This document shows, in pieces, positions 26,830-35,472 of a stretch of 51,408 bases of DNA. The notes below the pieces were generated by a model that ran no database searches, was not told where the DNA came from, and saw only the letters and a list, made by a program, of their open reading frames with translations. Origin of the DNA: Bacteroidota bacterium. Lineage in GTDB: Bacteria; Bacteroidota; Bacteroidia; Cytophagales; Cytophagaceae. A program made the translations under genes and the position numbers. Within the stretch, counting starts at the first letter, position 1. Every line of letters starts with the position of its first letter. Location: contig JAEYZG010000055.1 of the NCBI GenBank assembly GCA_023428135.1, positions 1 to 51,408 of the forward strand, given 5' to 3'.

Positions 26830-27266
26830 AATGTTTTTAGAGCAATTTTAATGAAAATATAACCTTAGGGAACCCTACAATAAAATTGTATTGATAATCA
26901 AATGATTACATTTTAAAAACTCAAAAAATGACCATAATTTAGAATGATTTTAAATAACATTTTTCCACAAAAAATACTAAACTTTGTGGACAATTCTTTT
27001 TAAAAGTTTATAAATCAAATAATTAACACGAACCAACAACTTTTATTGACTAAACCTCATGATTTCAACCCATTATGCTTTTCAACTTTAGAAAATAACA
27101 TCTTCAAAAACTTACCTATTCCTTACATGATTCAAGAAAAATGTGTATAAGTTTTTTTACCTCGAAATGTAAAATATGATTTACATCATCAATTTCATTT
27201 TTTGAAAAGTTAACTTTGAACAGAATTAAAATACTTAGGGTTTTAATAGGAGAATTTTTATTTTAA
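26830..27266. other. Intergenic region between actA and murB
   Basis: This divergent gap has no gene. It is very AT-rich and contains the upstream side of the act promoter. For murB, TAACTTTG at 27211-27218 fits the -7 element, but there is no TTTG at the normal distance, so that promoter is only a suggestion. No large repeat or RNA-like structure was noticed. Confidence 0.6.
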
Positions 27267-28283
27267 ATGGAAATAATATCAGACTTTAATTTAAAGAAGT
27301 ACAACACTTTTGGAATAGATGTCATAACAAAAGGTTATGCTCAATTCAAAAATGAGAGTGAGTTATTAGAAATTTTGGGTAATGAAGAATATAAAATGCT
27401 ACCCAAATTAGTACTTGGTGGAGGCAGCAATATCCTTTTTACTAAAGATTTTGACGGGCTCGTATTACATAACCAAATAAAGGGCATCGAAATAATTGGA
27501 CAAAATGACACTTCTGTATATATCAGAGCAGGAGCTGGAGAGCTTTGGCACGACCTTGTTTTATATACAGTAACACGAGGTTTTGGGGGATTAGAAAATT
27601 TATCTCTGATTCCTGGAAGTGTCGGTGCTGCACCAATACAGAATATAGGAGCTTATGGTGTAGAACTTAAAGATTGCATGGAAAGTCTGGAAGCTTTCCA
27701 TATAACAACTGGAGATAAAGCTGTCTTTACCAATCAGGATTGTTTATTTGACTACAGAGACAGCATCTTTAAACAGCATTTTAAAGGAAAATTTATCATC
27801 ACTAATGTGATTTTTAAACTGGAAAAAAATCCGCACCTCAATATTTCTTACGGAGCTATTACAGATACATTAAAAGAAATGAATGTATTTAAGCCTACTG
27901 TTAAAGATGTTAGTGATGCAGTTATTCATATAAGAAAATCAAAGCTTCCGGATCCTGCAGTAATTGGCAATGCAGGTAGTTTTTTCAAAAATCCTGAAAT
28001 TCCGGAAAAGCAATTTGAAAATCTTAAGCTTCAATATCCAACTATACCTTTTTTCCCTTGTGAACCTGGAAAAGTAAAAGTTCCGGCAGGTTGGCTGAAT
28101 GAACAGTGTGGCTGGAAAGGAAAGGTTGTAGGAAATGCCGGCGTTCATAAACACCAGGCCCTGGTTCTAATAAATTGTGGTGATGCCAGTGGAGATGAAA
28201 TCAAAAATCTTTCATTAGAAATTAAAAGATCAGTTTCCGAAAAATTCGGTATTGAATTGGAGACCGAGGTTAATATTTTATAA
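27267..28283 (+). CDS. murB: UDP-N-acetylenolpyruvoylglucosamine reductase
   Basis: A cytoplasmic FAD enzyme that reduces UDP-GlcNAc-enolpyruvate to UDP-MurNAc in peptidoglycan synthesis. The 338-residue length and the motifs GGGSNILF, SVGAAPIQNIGAYGVE (FAD-binding), GSFFKNPEI (with the active Ser) and the C-terminal TEVNIL (with the catalytic Glu) are those of type I MurB. It is a single gene; its stop lies in a hairpin shared with the convergent dCMP deaminase gene. Confidence 0.96.
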   Translation: MEIISDFNLKKYNTFGIDVITKGYAQFKNESELLEILGNEEYKMLPKLVLGGGSNILFTKDFDGLVLHNQIKGIEIIGQNDTSVYIRAGAGELWHDLVLYTVTRGFGGLENLSLIPGSVGAAPIQNIGAYGVELKDCMESLEAFHITTGDKAVFTNQDCLFDYRDSIFKQHFKGKFIITNVIFKLEKNPHLNISYGAITDTLKEMNVFKPTVKDVSDAVIHIRKSKLPDPAVIGNAGSFFKNPEIPEKQFENLKLQYPTIPFFPCEPGKVKVPAGWLNEQCGWKGKVVGNAGVHKHQALVLINCGDASGDEIKNLSLEIKRSVSEKFGIELETEVNIL

Positions 28284-28291
28284 TATTAACC
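28268..28291. terminator. Shared hairpin over two convergent stop codons
   Basis: GGTTAATATT and AATATTAACC form a perfect 10-bp stem with a 4-base loop. It covers the stop codons of murB and the dCMP deaminase gene. There is no T-run, so it may act as an mRNA end or stability element rather than a strong terminator. Confidence 0.45.
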
Positions 28292-28780
28292 CCGGCTGAC
28301 ATCGTCAGGAGTAAAATGCGGTAACTCTCCCTTATATTTCTCGACCTCAACACCAAACTTCCTTAAAAAGTCTACACCTTCATCACTCGCGATACCTTTA
28401 TATTCAGCATATGAATGAAGGAAAATAACTTTGGAAATTCCAAGACTAAATATAACTCTGGCACAGGCAATACAAGGGGATAATGTGACATAAATCGTTG
28501 ATCCCTTTATTATTGCGCCATTTTCTATCGCATAAATAATTGCATTTTGCTCTGCATGCAAAGCTAGAGAACAACTACCTTTAGAATCTCGGGGACAACC
28601 ATCTACCGGCCATTCTACATCACAATTGTGGGTGCCTGCAGGTGGGCCATTATAGCCTATGGAAATAATTCTTGTATCTTTGGTCAGCACCGCTCCTACT
28701 TGCCGCTTTACACAGTGAGATCTTTTGGAAAGATTTACTGCCAGTTCCATGTAAATATCATCAAAAGCAGGTTTTTTCAT
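28286..28780 (-). CDS. Deoxycytidylate deaminase family protein
   Basis: A 164-residue zinc-dependent deaminase that likely converts dCMP to dUMP for thymidylate synthesis. The zinc site is HAEQNAI with PCIACARV, and the N-terminal block ELAVNLSKRSHCVKRQVGAVL is typical of the dCMP deaminase/ComEB group. Extra Cys and His residues between these blocks (NCDVEWPVDGCP) fit a second zinc site seen in some members. It is a single gene reading towards murB. Confidence 0.9.
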   Translation of the reverse strand: MKKPAFDDIYMELAVNLSKRSHCVKRQVGAVLTKDTRIISIGYNGPPAGTHNCDVEWPVDGCPRDSKGSCSLALHAEQNAIIYAIENGAIIKGSTIYVTLSPCIACARVIFSLGISKVIFLHSYAEYKGIASDEGVDFLRKFGVEVEKYKGELPHFTPDDVSRG

Positions 28781-28853
28781 CAGAGTATTTTAATACAAAA
28801 TTACTTAAATAGCATTGAACTTTTACAGACCTACCTTCATTATTTGATAAAAC

Positions 28854-28884
28854 TTTCCATACTCCTCTTATTTGGTTAACTTTG
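28854..28884 (+). promoter_or_regulatory. Promoter of the ABC-F gene
   Basis: TTTC (28854-28857) is followed after 19 bases by TAACTTTG (28877-28884). The -7 box is a full match to the Bacteroidota element and the -33 box has one mismatch. Transcription would start near 28891, about 18 bases before the ATG at 28909. Confidence 0.55.
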
Positions 28885-28908
28885 CCTCTTATTTCATTAT
28901 TATAAATT

Positions 28909-30837
28909 ATGCTCTCAATAAACAATCTGTCTTTCTATATTGGTAGTCGTCCACTTTACGAAGATGTTTCCCTACATATAAAGCCTAAAGACAGAATTGG
29001 ACTGATAGGTGCCAATGGAACCGGTAAATCTACATTGCTTCGTCTTATTACAGGAGAGTATAAGCCTGATAAAGGTGACATTTCGAGGAGTGGAGAATGT
29101 ACTATTGGTTTTCTTAATCAGGATCTTTTATCTTATGATTCTCAGGAGAGTATACTTCATGTAGCCATGCAGGCATTTGAAGAAGCTATGGCCCTTCAAA
29201 AGAAAATTGATGAAGTATTAAAAGAAATGGAGACTGATTACAAGGACTCTTTAGTTGACAAACTAACTAAACTTCAGGAAAGATTTGAAGCATTGGATGG
29301 GTACTCAATTCAATCTAAGGCCGAAGAAATACTAGAGGGACTTGGTTTTTCTACTAAAGATCTTGAAAAGCCTTTAAAAACGTTTTCCGGAGGCTGGAGG
29401 ATGCGCGTTATGCTTGCTAAACTCCTTTTGGCGAAACCCTCACTCCTTCTACTTGATGAGCCTACCAACCATCTTGACCTTCCATCCATTCAATGGATAG
29501 AGAAATATCTGGAAAGCTATGAAGGCGCTATTATTGTGGTCTCTCACGACAGGTACTTTATTGATAATACTGTAAAAACAGTTGTTGAAGTGGCTCAGCA
29601 AAACCTCCATATTTATGCAGGCAATTACCAATTCTATTTAGAAGAAAAGGCGCTGAGGTCGGAAATTCAGAAAGGAGCATTTGAAAACCAGCAATCCAAA
29701 ATCCGCCAGACAGAGCGATTTATAGACCGCTTCAAGGCAAAAGCCTCTAAAGCGCGTCAAGTCCAATCACGTGTAAAATCTTTAGAACGTATGGATATGA
29801 TTGAGGATGTTGTTGAGGAAAATGCAAGGGTAAACTTCAGATTCAAATTCAGCAAAAATCCTGGAAGAACAATTCTTTCGCTAAAAGATATTTCAAAGTC
29901 GTATGGAGACCTTAATATATTAAAGAACACACATGCCATTATTGAAAGAGGAGATAAAATAGCGTTGATTGGCGCTAATGGTAAAGGGAAATCCACTCTT
30001 TTAAGAATCATTGCAGGTACTGAAAATATAGAAGGAGAAAGAACAGAAGGACACAACGTACTTCAGGGATTCTTTGCTCAGCATCAGCTTGAGGCTCTAA
30101 ACATTAACAACTCTATGCTGGATGAGCTTAAAGAAGCTGGCAGCGACAAATCAGAGTTAGAGCTCCGTACTATATTGGGATGTTTTCTTTTTTCCAATGA
30201 TGATGTTTTCAAAAAAATCAAAGTATTATCAGGAGGGGAAAAATCAAGAGTTGCACTTGCCAAAACACTTATTTCAGAAGCCAATTTTCTTTTGCTGGAT
30301 GAGCCAACCAACCACTTGGATATTGTCTCTGTAAATATTCTGATACAGGCGCTTCAACAATACGAAGGCACCTATATTGTAATTTCACACGACAGACATT
30401 TTGTTTCACAGGTAGCAAATAAAATCTGGTTTATTGAAGATAACGAAATAAAAGAATATCCTGGTACCTACGAAGAATACTGCTACTGGCAGGAACAAAG
30501 AGTTAAAAATACAACAACAGCACCTGCAAGTCCTTCAGTTCCTAAGAAGTCAGAAGAAAAGCCTGTAAAAAATAATACAGAACCAGGAAAGGATTTCCTA
30601 AAAGAACTGAAGAGTTTGCAAAATCAACTGGATAAAACGGAAGCAAAAATTACGGAACTTGAAAATAAAAAAGCAGAAGTAGAAGAAGAACTGGCTAAGC
30701 CGGACGTTTATAGTAATGTTCAAAAACTTGCAGATACTAATTCTAAATATGAATTGCTTCGTCAGCAACTGGAAAATGAACAGCAGAAATGGGATGAATA
30801 TGCAGAAAAAATCCAAGAGCTTGAAGACCAAAAATAA
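28909..30837 (+). CDS. ABC-F family ATPase
   Basis: A soluble 642-residue protein with two ABC domains and no membrane part; ABC-F proteins act on ribosomes. Domain one has GANGTGKST, FSGGWRMRVMLAKLL and LLLDEPTNHLD. Domain two has GANGKGKST, LSGGEKSRVALAKTL and LLLDEPTNHLD. The linker between them contains the basic helix with RFIDRFKAKASKARQVQSR. A charged coiled-coil C-terminal tail (about residues 555-642) follows. It looks like the Uup/YfmM-type housekeeping group rather than a resistance factor. The T9SS Plug gene starts one base after its stop codon, so they are co-transcribed. Confidence 0.93.
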   Translation: MLSINNLSFYIGSRPLYEDVSLHIKPKDRIGLIGANGTGKSTLLRLITGEYKPDKGDISRSGECTIGFLNQDLLSYDSQESILHVAMQAFEEAMALQKKIDEVLKEMETDYKDSLVDKLTKLQERFEALDGYSIQSKAEEILEGLGFSTKDLEKPLKTFSGGWRMRVMLAKLLLAKPSLLLLDEPTNHLDLPSIQWIEKYLESYEGAIIVVSHDRYFIDNTVKTVVEVAQQNLHIYAGNYQFYLEEKALRSEIQKGAFENQQSKIRQTERFIDRFKAKASKARQVQSRVKSLERMDMIEDVVEENARVNFRFKFSKNPGRTILSLKDISKSYGDLNILKNTHAIIERGDKIALIGANGKGKSTLLRIIAGTENIEGERTEGHNVLQGFFAQHQLEALNINNSMLDELKEAGSDKSELELRTILGCFLFSNDDVFKKIKVLSGGEKSRVALAKTLISEANFLLLDEPTNHLDIVSVNILIQALQQYEGTYIVISHDRHFVSQVANKIWFIEDNEIKEYPGTYEEYCYWQEQRVKNTTTAPASPSVPKKSEEKPVKNNTEPGKDFLKELKSLQNQLDKTEAKITELENKKAEVEEELAKPDVYSNVQKLADTNSKYELLRQQLENEQQKWDEYAEKIQELEDQK

Positions 30838-30838
30838 T

Positions 30839-32152
30839 ATGATAAAATCTGAATTTTTAAGGAGACTTTATAGTCTCCTATTTATTTCAGGCATTATTCA
30901 ATTTGCCTTTTGTAATAATTTACAATCTCAGGATAAGACTTTACTTACCAAGGATTTTGTATATGAAGAAGCATTTAAAACAGTATTGCTATATCCTGCT
31001 AATTCAGGAACCAATGATGAATTGAATACACCAATTATACCTTTGATTCAGAGTATGCCACTGATTCTGGAATTTGATGAATTAGGAGAAGGGACATCCA
31101 GTTTATATCTTAAAATTATCCATTGCAATGCAGATTGGACTATATCGAGTCTTAGCACAGTTCAATATCTTGACGGATATAATGAATATTTTATAGAGGA
31201 TAGAAAGGCCTCAATTGGAACCCGAATTCCGTACACTCATTATAAAACGACCTTACCTAAGGTAAAAGTAACCGGCAATTATCTTGCTGTCATATACAGA
31301 AGCGGTGATGAATCAGACATTATTTTAACCAAAAGGTTTATTGTTTTTGATAGCAAGGTAGCTATTGTAGTGGAGCAAAAACCTTCTACTGGGGTTAGCC
31401 AGCGCTTCACCCATCAACAACTGGACTTTAACATATTGTATCCCAATATGGAAATTATAAATCCCAGAGGTTCTGTAAAGGTAGTTATTCGACAGAACAA
31501 CAGGTGGGACAAGATTATAGACAATCTGCCGCCCTTATATGTACAGGAAGATATCCATAAACTGGAATACAACTATTTTAACCTTGAAAACAATTTTCCA
31601 GGTGGAAATGAATTCAGGACCTTTAGTACCAGGAGTGTTAAGTTTAATGATATTAACGTAGATAAAATATTTATTCAACCTGATTTTGCAGAAGCATATT
31701 TAAAGAGGGATCTGAGTACCAACAAGCAAGCCTATGCCCTCTATCCTGATATAGATGGGAGATATGTTGTAGAATTATATGAAACTAAGACAAAAGAGGT
31801 CGAACCCGATTATGTATTTACCAATTTTTCTCTTGACACTAAAGGGCCCGTACCAGGAAAGGTATTTGTGGTAGGATCATTCAACAATTATGAATTGGGC
31901 CCCGAATCGCAATTATTATTTAACAGTGAAACAAACACATATCAATTAAAAACCTTATTAAAACAAGGTTATTATAACTACAGATATGCCTTTGTGCCTC
32001 AAGGAAGCAGAATCAGTGATGAAGTATTTTTTGAAGGTTCTCACTTTGCAACCCAGAATTTATATGATTTTATCGTCTATTACAGACCTCCGGGAGCGAG
32101 ATCAGATATTGTGGTAGGCTACAAGTCTATAAACATAAACGGAAGAAATTAA
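30839..32152 (+). CDS. Type IX secretion system Plug protein (DUF5103)
   Basis: About 437 residues from the ATG at 30839; in-frame codons further upstream overlap the ABC-F gene and encode no signal peptide, so I reject them. The N-terminus is a signal peptide (about residues 10-27). The body matches the DUF5103 family, now known as the T9SS Plug from the Flavobacterium johnsoniae SprA structures, where it closes the periplasmic end of the SprA translocon. Recognisable parts are HCNADWTISSL near the N-terminus and an all-beta C-terminal part with VFVVGSFNNYELGPES. The family call rests on overall pattern recall and should be confirmed by a profile search. Confidence 0.82.
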   Translation: MIKSEFLRRLYSLLFISGIIQFAFCNNLQSQDKTLLTKDFVYEEAFKTVLLYPANSGTNDELNTPIIPLIQSMPLILEFDELGEGTSSLYLKIIHCNADWTISSLSTVQYLDGYNEYFIEDRKASIGTRIPYTHYKTTLPKVKVTGNYLAVIYRSGDESDIILTKRFIVFDSKVAIVVEQKPSTGVSQRFTHQQLDFNILYPNMEIINPRGSVKVVIRQNNRWDKIIDNLPPLYVQEDIHKLEYNYFNLENNFPGGNEFRTFSTRSVKFNDINVDKIFIQPDFAEAYLKRDLSTNKQAYALYPDIDGRYVVELYETKTKEVEPDYVFTNFSLDTKGPVPGKVFVVGSFNNYELGPESQLLFNSETNTYQLKTLLKQGYYNYRYAFVPQGSRISDEVFFEGSHFATQNLYDFIVYYRPPGARSDIVVGYKSININGRN

Positions 32153-32167
32153 ATTTCTTCCGTTTAT
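32135..32167. terminator. Bidirectional terminator between Plug gene and cas6
   Basis: ATAAACGGAAGAAATT (32135-32150) and AATTTCTTCCGTTTAT (32152-32167) are perfect inverted arms around the Plug stop codon. The centre would open into a small loop, leaving a stem of about 13 bp. Confidence 0.6.
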
Positions 32168-32171
32168 ATTA

Positions 32172-32969
32172 CTAATCATTACTAGTATTAAAAGGCGTAG
32201 TTCTTTGGTTCGGATCTGCATTGGCAATATCCAGCATTCCAAAGCCCTTAAATGCATAAAACCCTAATCCACAGTCGAATACAAACTGCTGTACCTTAGG
32301 ATCTGCATATAAAGTAAAAGGGAAAGTATACCCCCTGACCTCATATTTTTCAGCTTTATGAAAAACAGGGAAAATCCGTGCAAATTTCTTTTCTTCTTCT
32401 CTGATTTTTGTCAGATAATCCTTATCTGGCACAATCTGGAATTTATAGAAAGATGCAATTTCTTCAGGAGTAAATCTTTTAGATCTTTCCATCCTGCTCA
32501 TCGTACTTTCATAAAGCATATCTGAAAAGGTATCTGTAGAAGGACTAATGAATTTTTTAGGATCACTTCCTTTTTCCTCAGGATTGATAATTACCAATGG
32601 AGAAATACAGATAAACTTCACCTCATTTCCTAGTTGAGGTTCTGCTTCTCTTTCTACAGTGAGTGGGACAAGTAATAACTTACCGATTTCAACCTGGGGC
32701 ATTTTAAATAATGCCTTGACGAAAACGTCTATATAATGTTCATTAGGACTTGAAAAGACTAGAGTTACCTTGTTAGAATAGAAGTGCAAGCCTTCTTTAC
32801 CAACTTTGGTCTGTCCTTTTAATCCCGAGAAATTATACAAGTCGAAATCAGGAAACTCAATCCTGTGTCTGTCCATAACAGAATTTACTAACCCGGATAG
32901 TAAAAACTGATGGTGAAAGGGTACCGAAGCCCCTTTGTTTGTTAAGCCGAAAACTATTCTTACTCTCAA
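32172..32969 (-). CDS. cas6: Cas6-type CRISPR endoribonuclease, orphan
   Basis: A 265-residue protein with the layout of Cas6, which cuts CRISPR precursor RNA inside its repeats. The N-terminus MRVRIVFGL is the usual first strand, followed by FHHQFLLSGLVNSVM, the typical first-helix region. The C-terminus carries the Gly-rich loop GLGFYAFKGFGML, the family's best mark. His18, His19 and His35 are possible catalytic residues. The start is a TTG at 32969: a stop codon lies two codons upstream and no ATG is near. No other cas gene and no CRISPR array is in the window; neighbours are the T9SS Plug gene and ychF. Whether it serves an array elsewhere or another RNA is unknown. Confidence 0.85.
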   Translation of the reverse strand: MRVRIVFGLTNKGASVPFHHQFLLSGLVNSVMDRHRIEFPDFDLYNFSGLKGQTKVGKEGLHFYSNKVTLVFSSPNEHYIDVFVKALFKMPQVEIGKLLLVPLTVEREAEPQLGNEVKFICISPLVIINPEEKGSDPKKFISPSTDTFSDMLYESTMSRMERSKRFTPEEIASFYKFQIVPDKDYLTKIREEEKKFARIFPVFHKAEKYEVRGYTFPFTLYADPKVQQFVFDCGLGFYAFKGFGMLDIANADPNQRTTPFNTSND

Positions 32970-33050
32970 ATCTTAATAATTTTAAAAAATCGTTTAATAA
33001 AAAACTTTTTTATTTTACCTGGATACAACACTAAGTTAAGGAAAATTGTT

Positions 33051-34151
33051 TTAAACATTAAATCGGAAGTGCATAATATCACCATCTTCGACTACATATT
33101 CTTTTCCTTCAATTGAAATTTTTCCTGCTTCTTTACAGGCCAACTCCGTCTTAAATTTCTCGTAATCAGCTATTTTAATTACTTCAGCTTTAATAAATCC
33201 TTTTTCAAAATCAGAATGGATAACACCGGCTGCCTGAGGAGCCTTCCACCCACTTTTTATTGTCCAAGCCCTCACCTCTTTTACACCAGCAGTAAAATAA
33301 GTAATTAAATTGAGTAATTTATAAGAAGCTTTAATTAGTTTATTCAAACCTGACTCATCAAGACCATACTCTTGAAGAAACATCTGCTTTTCTTCAGCCT
33401 CTTGTAATTCAGCAATTTGAGATTCAATTGCAGCACATACGATAATTACCTGAGCATTTTCTTCAGCTACAGCATTTTTCAATGTATCTACAAATTTATT
33501 TCCTTTTATAACAGAAGCCTCATCTACATTTGTAACATAAATAACAGGTTTAATTGTCAATAAATGTAAATCCGCTACAGCTTCCAGCTCATCTTCACTA
33601 TTCAACTGCAGACTTCTTGCATTTTTTCCACTCTCCAGAGTTTGCTTAAACTGGTTTAGAATAGCTAATTCCTTCTTAGCTTTAGCATCACCTGCTTTGG
33701 CTATTTTTTCTACTTTAAGGATTTTTTTATCTACAGATTCAAGATCTTTAAGTTGAAGTTCTGTATCAATAATTTCCTTATCAGAAATTGGATCCACTTT
33801 ACCACCCACGTGAACTATGTTTTCATCTTCAAAACATCTAACAACATGAATAATAGCATCTACCTCTCTAATATTAGCAAGAAATTTATTTCCCAACCCC
33901 TCTCCTTTGCTTGCACCTTTTACAAGACCTGCAATATCAACAAACTCAATTACTGTTGGTAATACCTTTTCCGGATTGACTAATTGTTCCAACGTAATTA
34001 AACGCTCGTCAGGAACAGTAATCACTCCAACGTTTGGCTCTATTGTACAAAAAGGATAATTAGCCGCTTCTGCTTTAGCATTTGAAAGTGCGTTGAACAA
34101 AGTTGATTTCCCTACATTGGGCAATCCTACAATACCACACTGAAGTCCCAT
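33051..34151 (-). CDS. ychF: Redox-regulated ATPase YchF (Obg-related)
   Basis: A 366-residue cytoplasmic P-loop protein associated with ribosomes. The G1 motif is GLPNVGKSTLFNALS and the G3-like motif is DIAGLVKGASKGEGLG. The usual NKxD motif is replaced by NVDEAS, which explains the known preference of YchF for ATP. The C-terminal TGS domain ends in DGDIMHFRFNV. A -7-like box TATATTTG lies upstream on the minus strand (34171-34178), 20 bases before the ATG, without a clear -33 box at normal spacing. Confidence 0.96.
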   Translation of the reverse strand: MGLQCGIVGLPNVGKSTLFNALSNAKAEAANYPFCTIEPNVGVITVPDERLITLEQLVNPEKVLPTVIEFVDIAGLVKGASKGEGLGNKFLANIREVDAIIHVVRCFEDENIVHVGGKVDPISDKEIIDTELQLKDLESVDKKILKVEKIAKAGDAKAKKELAILNQFKQTLESGKNARSLQLNSEDELEAVADLHLLTIKPVIYVTNVDEASVIKGNKFVDTLKNAVAEENAQVIIVCAAIESQIAELQEAEEKQMFLQEYGLDESGLNKLIKASYKLLNLITYFTAGVKEVRAWTIKSGWKAPQAAGVIHSDFEKGFIKAEVIKIADYEKFKTELACKEAGKISIEGKEYVVEDGDIMHFRFNV

Positions 34152-34210
34152 CTTTAATTTATTTTTATTGCAAATATATAAACAAAATGCATTTTTGGAG
34201 GTTCCAAAAA

Positions 34211-34244
34211 CAAAAAAAGCTCCTTAATTTATAATTAAGGAGCT
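34211..34244 (-). terminator. Terminator of the PUR-family gene
   Basis: AGCTCCTTAATT (34218-34229) and AATTAAGGAGCT (34233-34244) form a perfect 12-bp stem. On the minus strand it is followed by a run of seven T, a classic intrinsic terminator after the stop at 34268. Confidence 0.75.
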
Positions 34245-34267
34245 AAAATATCGTTTTACCTTTTAAA

Positions 34268-34624
34268 TTAATCCCAGGTTAATTCATCACTTGAAGATGT
34301 ATTACCACCACCTTCCTCATCCCTGTCTCTTTCTCCGTTATCCTCGAATTTAGAGAAATCAACATCTGGCATTAATTCAGTTTTTACATGATCAATGGTG
34401 CCTTTTAAAGCTTCAAGAAACTTGTCAAAATCCTCCTTATATAGGAATATCTTATGCTTCTCATAAAAATACCCATCATCTTTAAACCTCCTCTTACTCT
34501 CAGTGATCGTAAGATAATAATCGTTTGAACGTGTTGACTTAATGTCAAAGAAATACGTTCTTTTCCCTGCTCTTACTCTCTGAGAGTAAATTTCTACTTT
34601 TTCTTGATCCTTATTCTCTTCCAC
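34268..34624 (-). CDS. PUR-family nucleic-acid-binding protein (DUF3276)
   Basis: About 118 residues from a GTG at 34624. The core with EKVEIYSQRVRAGKRTYFFD and YYLTITESKRR is the PUR-alpha-like repeat of DUF3276, common in Bacteroidota and spirochaetes; family members bind single-stranded DNA or RNA. The acidic C-terminal tail (DRDEEGG) is also typical. A longer reading frame opens at a TTG at 34684, but that TTG forms part of the -33 promoter box, and family members start near the EENKDQ segment, so I choose the GTG. It likely acts as a global RNA- or DNA-binding regulator, though targets in this group are unknown. Confidence 0.82.
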   Translation of the reverse strand: MEENKDQEKVEIYSQRVRAGKRTYFFDIKSTRSNDYYLTITESKRRFKDDGYFYEKHKIFLYKEDFDKFLEALKGTIDHVKTELMPDVDFSKFEDNGERDRDEEGGGNTSSSDELTWD

Positions 34625-34654
34625 AGTCCTTGGATAATTTTGTTTACTTGCAAG

Positions 34655-34685
34655 TAAAAATATAAAACTTTCCTTTTCTTTCAAA
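34655..34685 (-). promoter_or_regulatory. Promoter of the PUR-family gene
   Basis: On the minus strand TTTG (34682-34685) is followed after 19 bases by TATTTTTA (34655-34662), one mismatch from TAnnTTTG. It places the transcript start near 34648, about 25 bases before the GTG at 34624, and excludes the upstream TTG as the start codon. Confidence 0.6.
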
Positions 34686-34767
34686 AAAAAAAGTGAAATT
34701 CTACAAAAAAAATTACATTATTATTTTTTTGTATATTTTTAACTTAACAGATCGTTATAACCGCTGT

Positions 34768-35469
34768 ATGAAAAAACGAATCTTCTTTTTTCTGTTTTTC
34801 ACTTGGGATCTAATGTTGTTTGCCCAAACCAATTCTTCCGAAGAAGGATTAGCCAGCTACTATGCTGACAAATTTCATGGACGACGAACAGCTTCTGGAG
34901 ATAGATACCACAAAAATAAGCTTACAGCAGCTCATAGAACTCTTCCCTTCGATACTAAAGTTAAAGTAACAAACCTATCTAATGACAGTTCTATAATTGT
35001 CACCATCAATGACAGAGGCCCCTATGCTAAAGGGAAAATAATTGACCTTTCTTATTATGCTGCCAAGGAGCTGAATTTTGTAAAGAAAGGTATAACTAAG
35101 GTAAAAATTGAAATATTGAGCGATAGTTTAATAACCCAGGATTCAATTTCTTTAGCTCATTCTAATCAGGAGAAAACTGAACATCCGATCCCTTCTTCTC
35201 CCGGAGCTTATGATTTCAACTTCAATGAAACTGAATTAAAGGGTTATTACATTCAAACAGGTGCATATAAAGATCCAGAAGTTTTATCAGAAGAAATTAA
35301 TAGTCTTCAGAAAAAAATTGACTCAAATAATATTTATATTGAAATCATTAAAGTCAAAAACACTATAATAAACAGGCTACTTATAGGGCCATTCGAACAA
35401 AAGCATGGAAATGCTGAAATAGCAGTGCTTCAGAAAAAGGGAATTACCGGATTTTTAAAAAGTTATTAA
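34768..35469 (+). CDS. RlpA-like septal ring lytic transglycosylase with SPOR domain
   Basis: About 233 residues from the ATG at 34768 (MKKRIFFFLFF), which gives a signal peptide ending near LFAQ; earlier in-frame codons add an unlikely leader. The double-psi beta-barrel domain (about residues 25-115) has GLASYYADKFHGRRTASG and TINDRGPYAKGKIIDLS, the RlpA signature with its catalytic-type Asp. A C-terminal SPOR domain (about residues 150-233, GYYIQTGAYKDPE) binds peptidoglycan stripped of stem peptides. It probably acts in daughter-cell separation. The DUF58 gene starts three bases after its stop. Confidence 0.9.
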   Translation: MKKRIFFFLFFTWDLMLFAQTNSSEEGLASYYADKFHGRRTASGDRYHKNKLTAAHRTLPFDTKVKVTNLSNDSSIIVTINDRGPYAKGKIIDLSYYAAKELNFVKKGITKVKIEILSDSLITQDSISLAHSNQEKTEHPIPSSPGAYDFNFNETELKGYYIQTGAYKDPEVLSEEINSLQKKIDSNNIYIEIIKVKNTIINRLLIGPFEQKHGNAEIAVLQKKGITGFLKSY

Positions 35470-35472
35470 TTA

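Noticed and set aside
30716..30838. Longer N-terminus for the T9SS Plug protein
   Set aside because: It overlaps the ABC-F gene in another frame and would hide the signal peptide that begins at 30839.
32995..33015. A/T-only palindrome as terminator of ychF
   Set aside because: The arms contain only A and T around a one-base centre, so a stable hairpin is unlikely; AT-rich gaps give such palindromes by chance.
32970..34267. CRISPR array or leader near the Cas6 gene
   Set aside because: I read the flanks on both sides and saw no regularly spaced direct repeats; the sequence is ychF and ordinary gaps.
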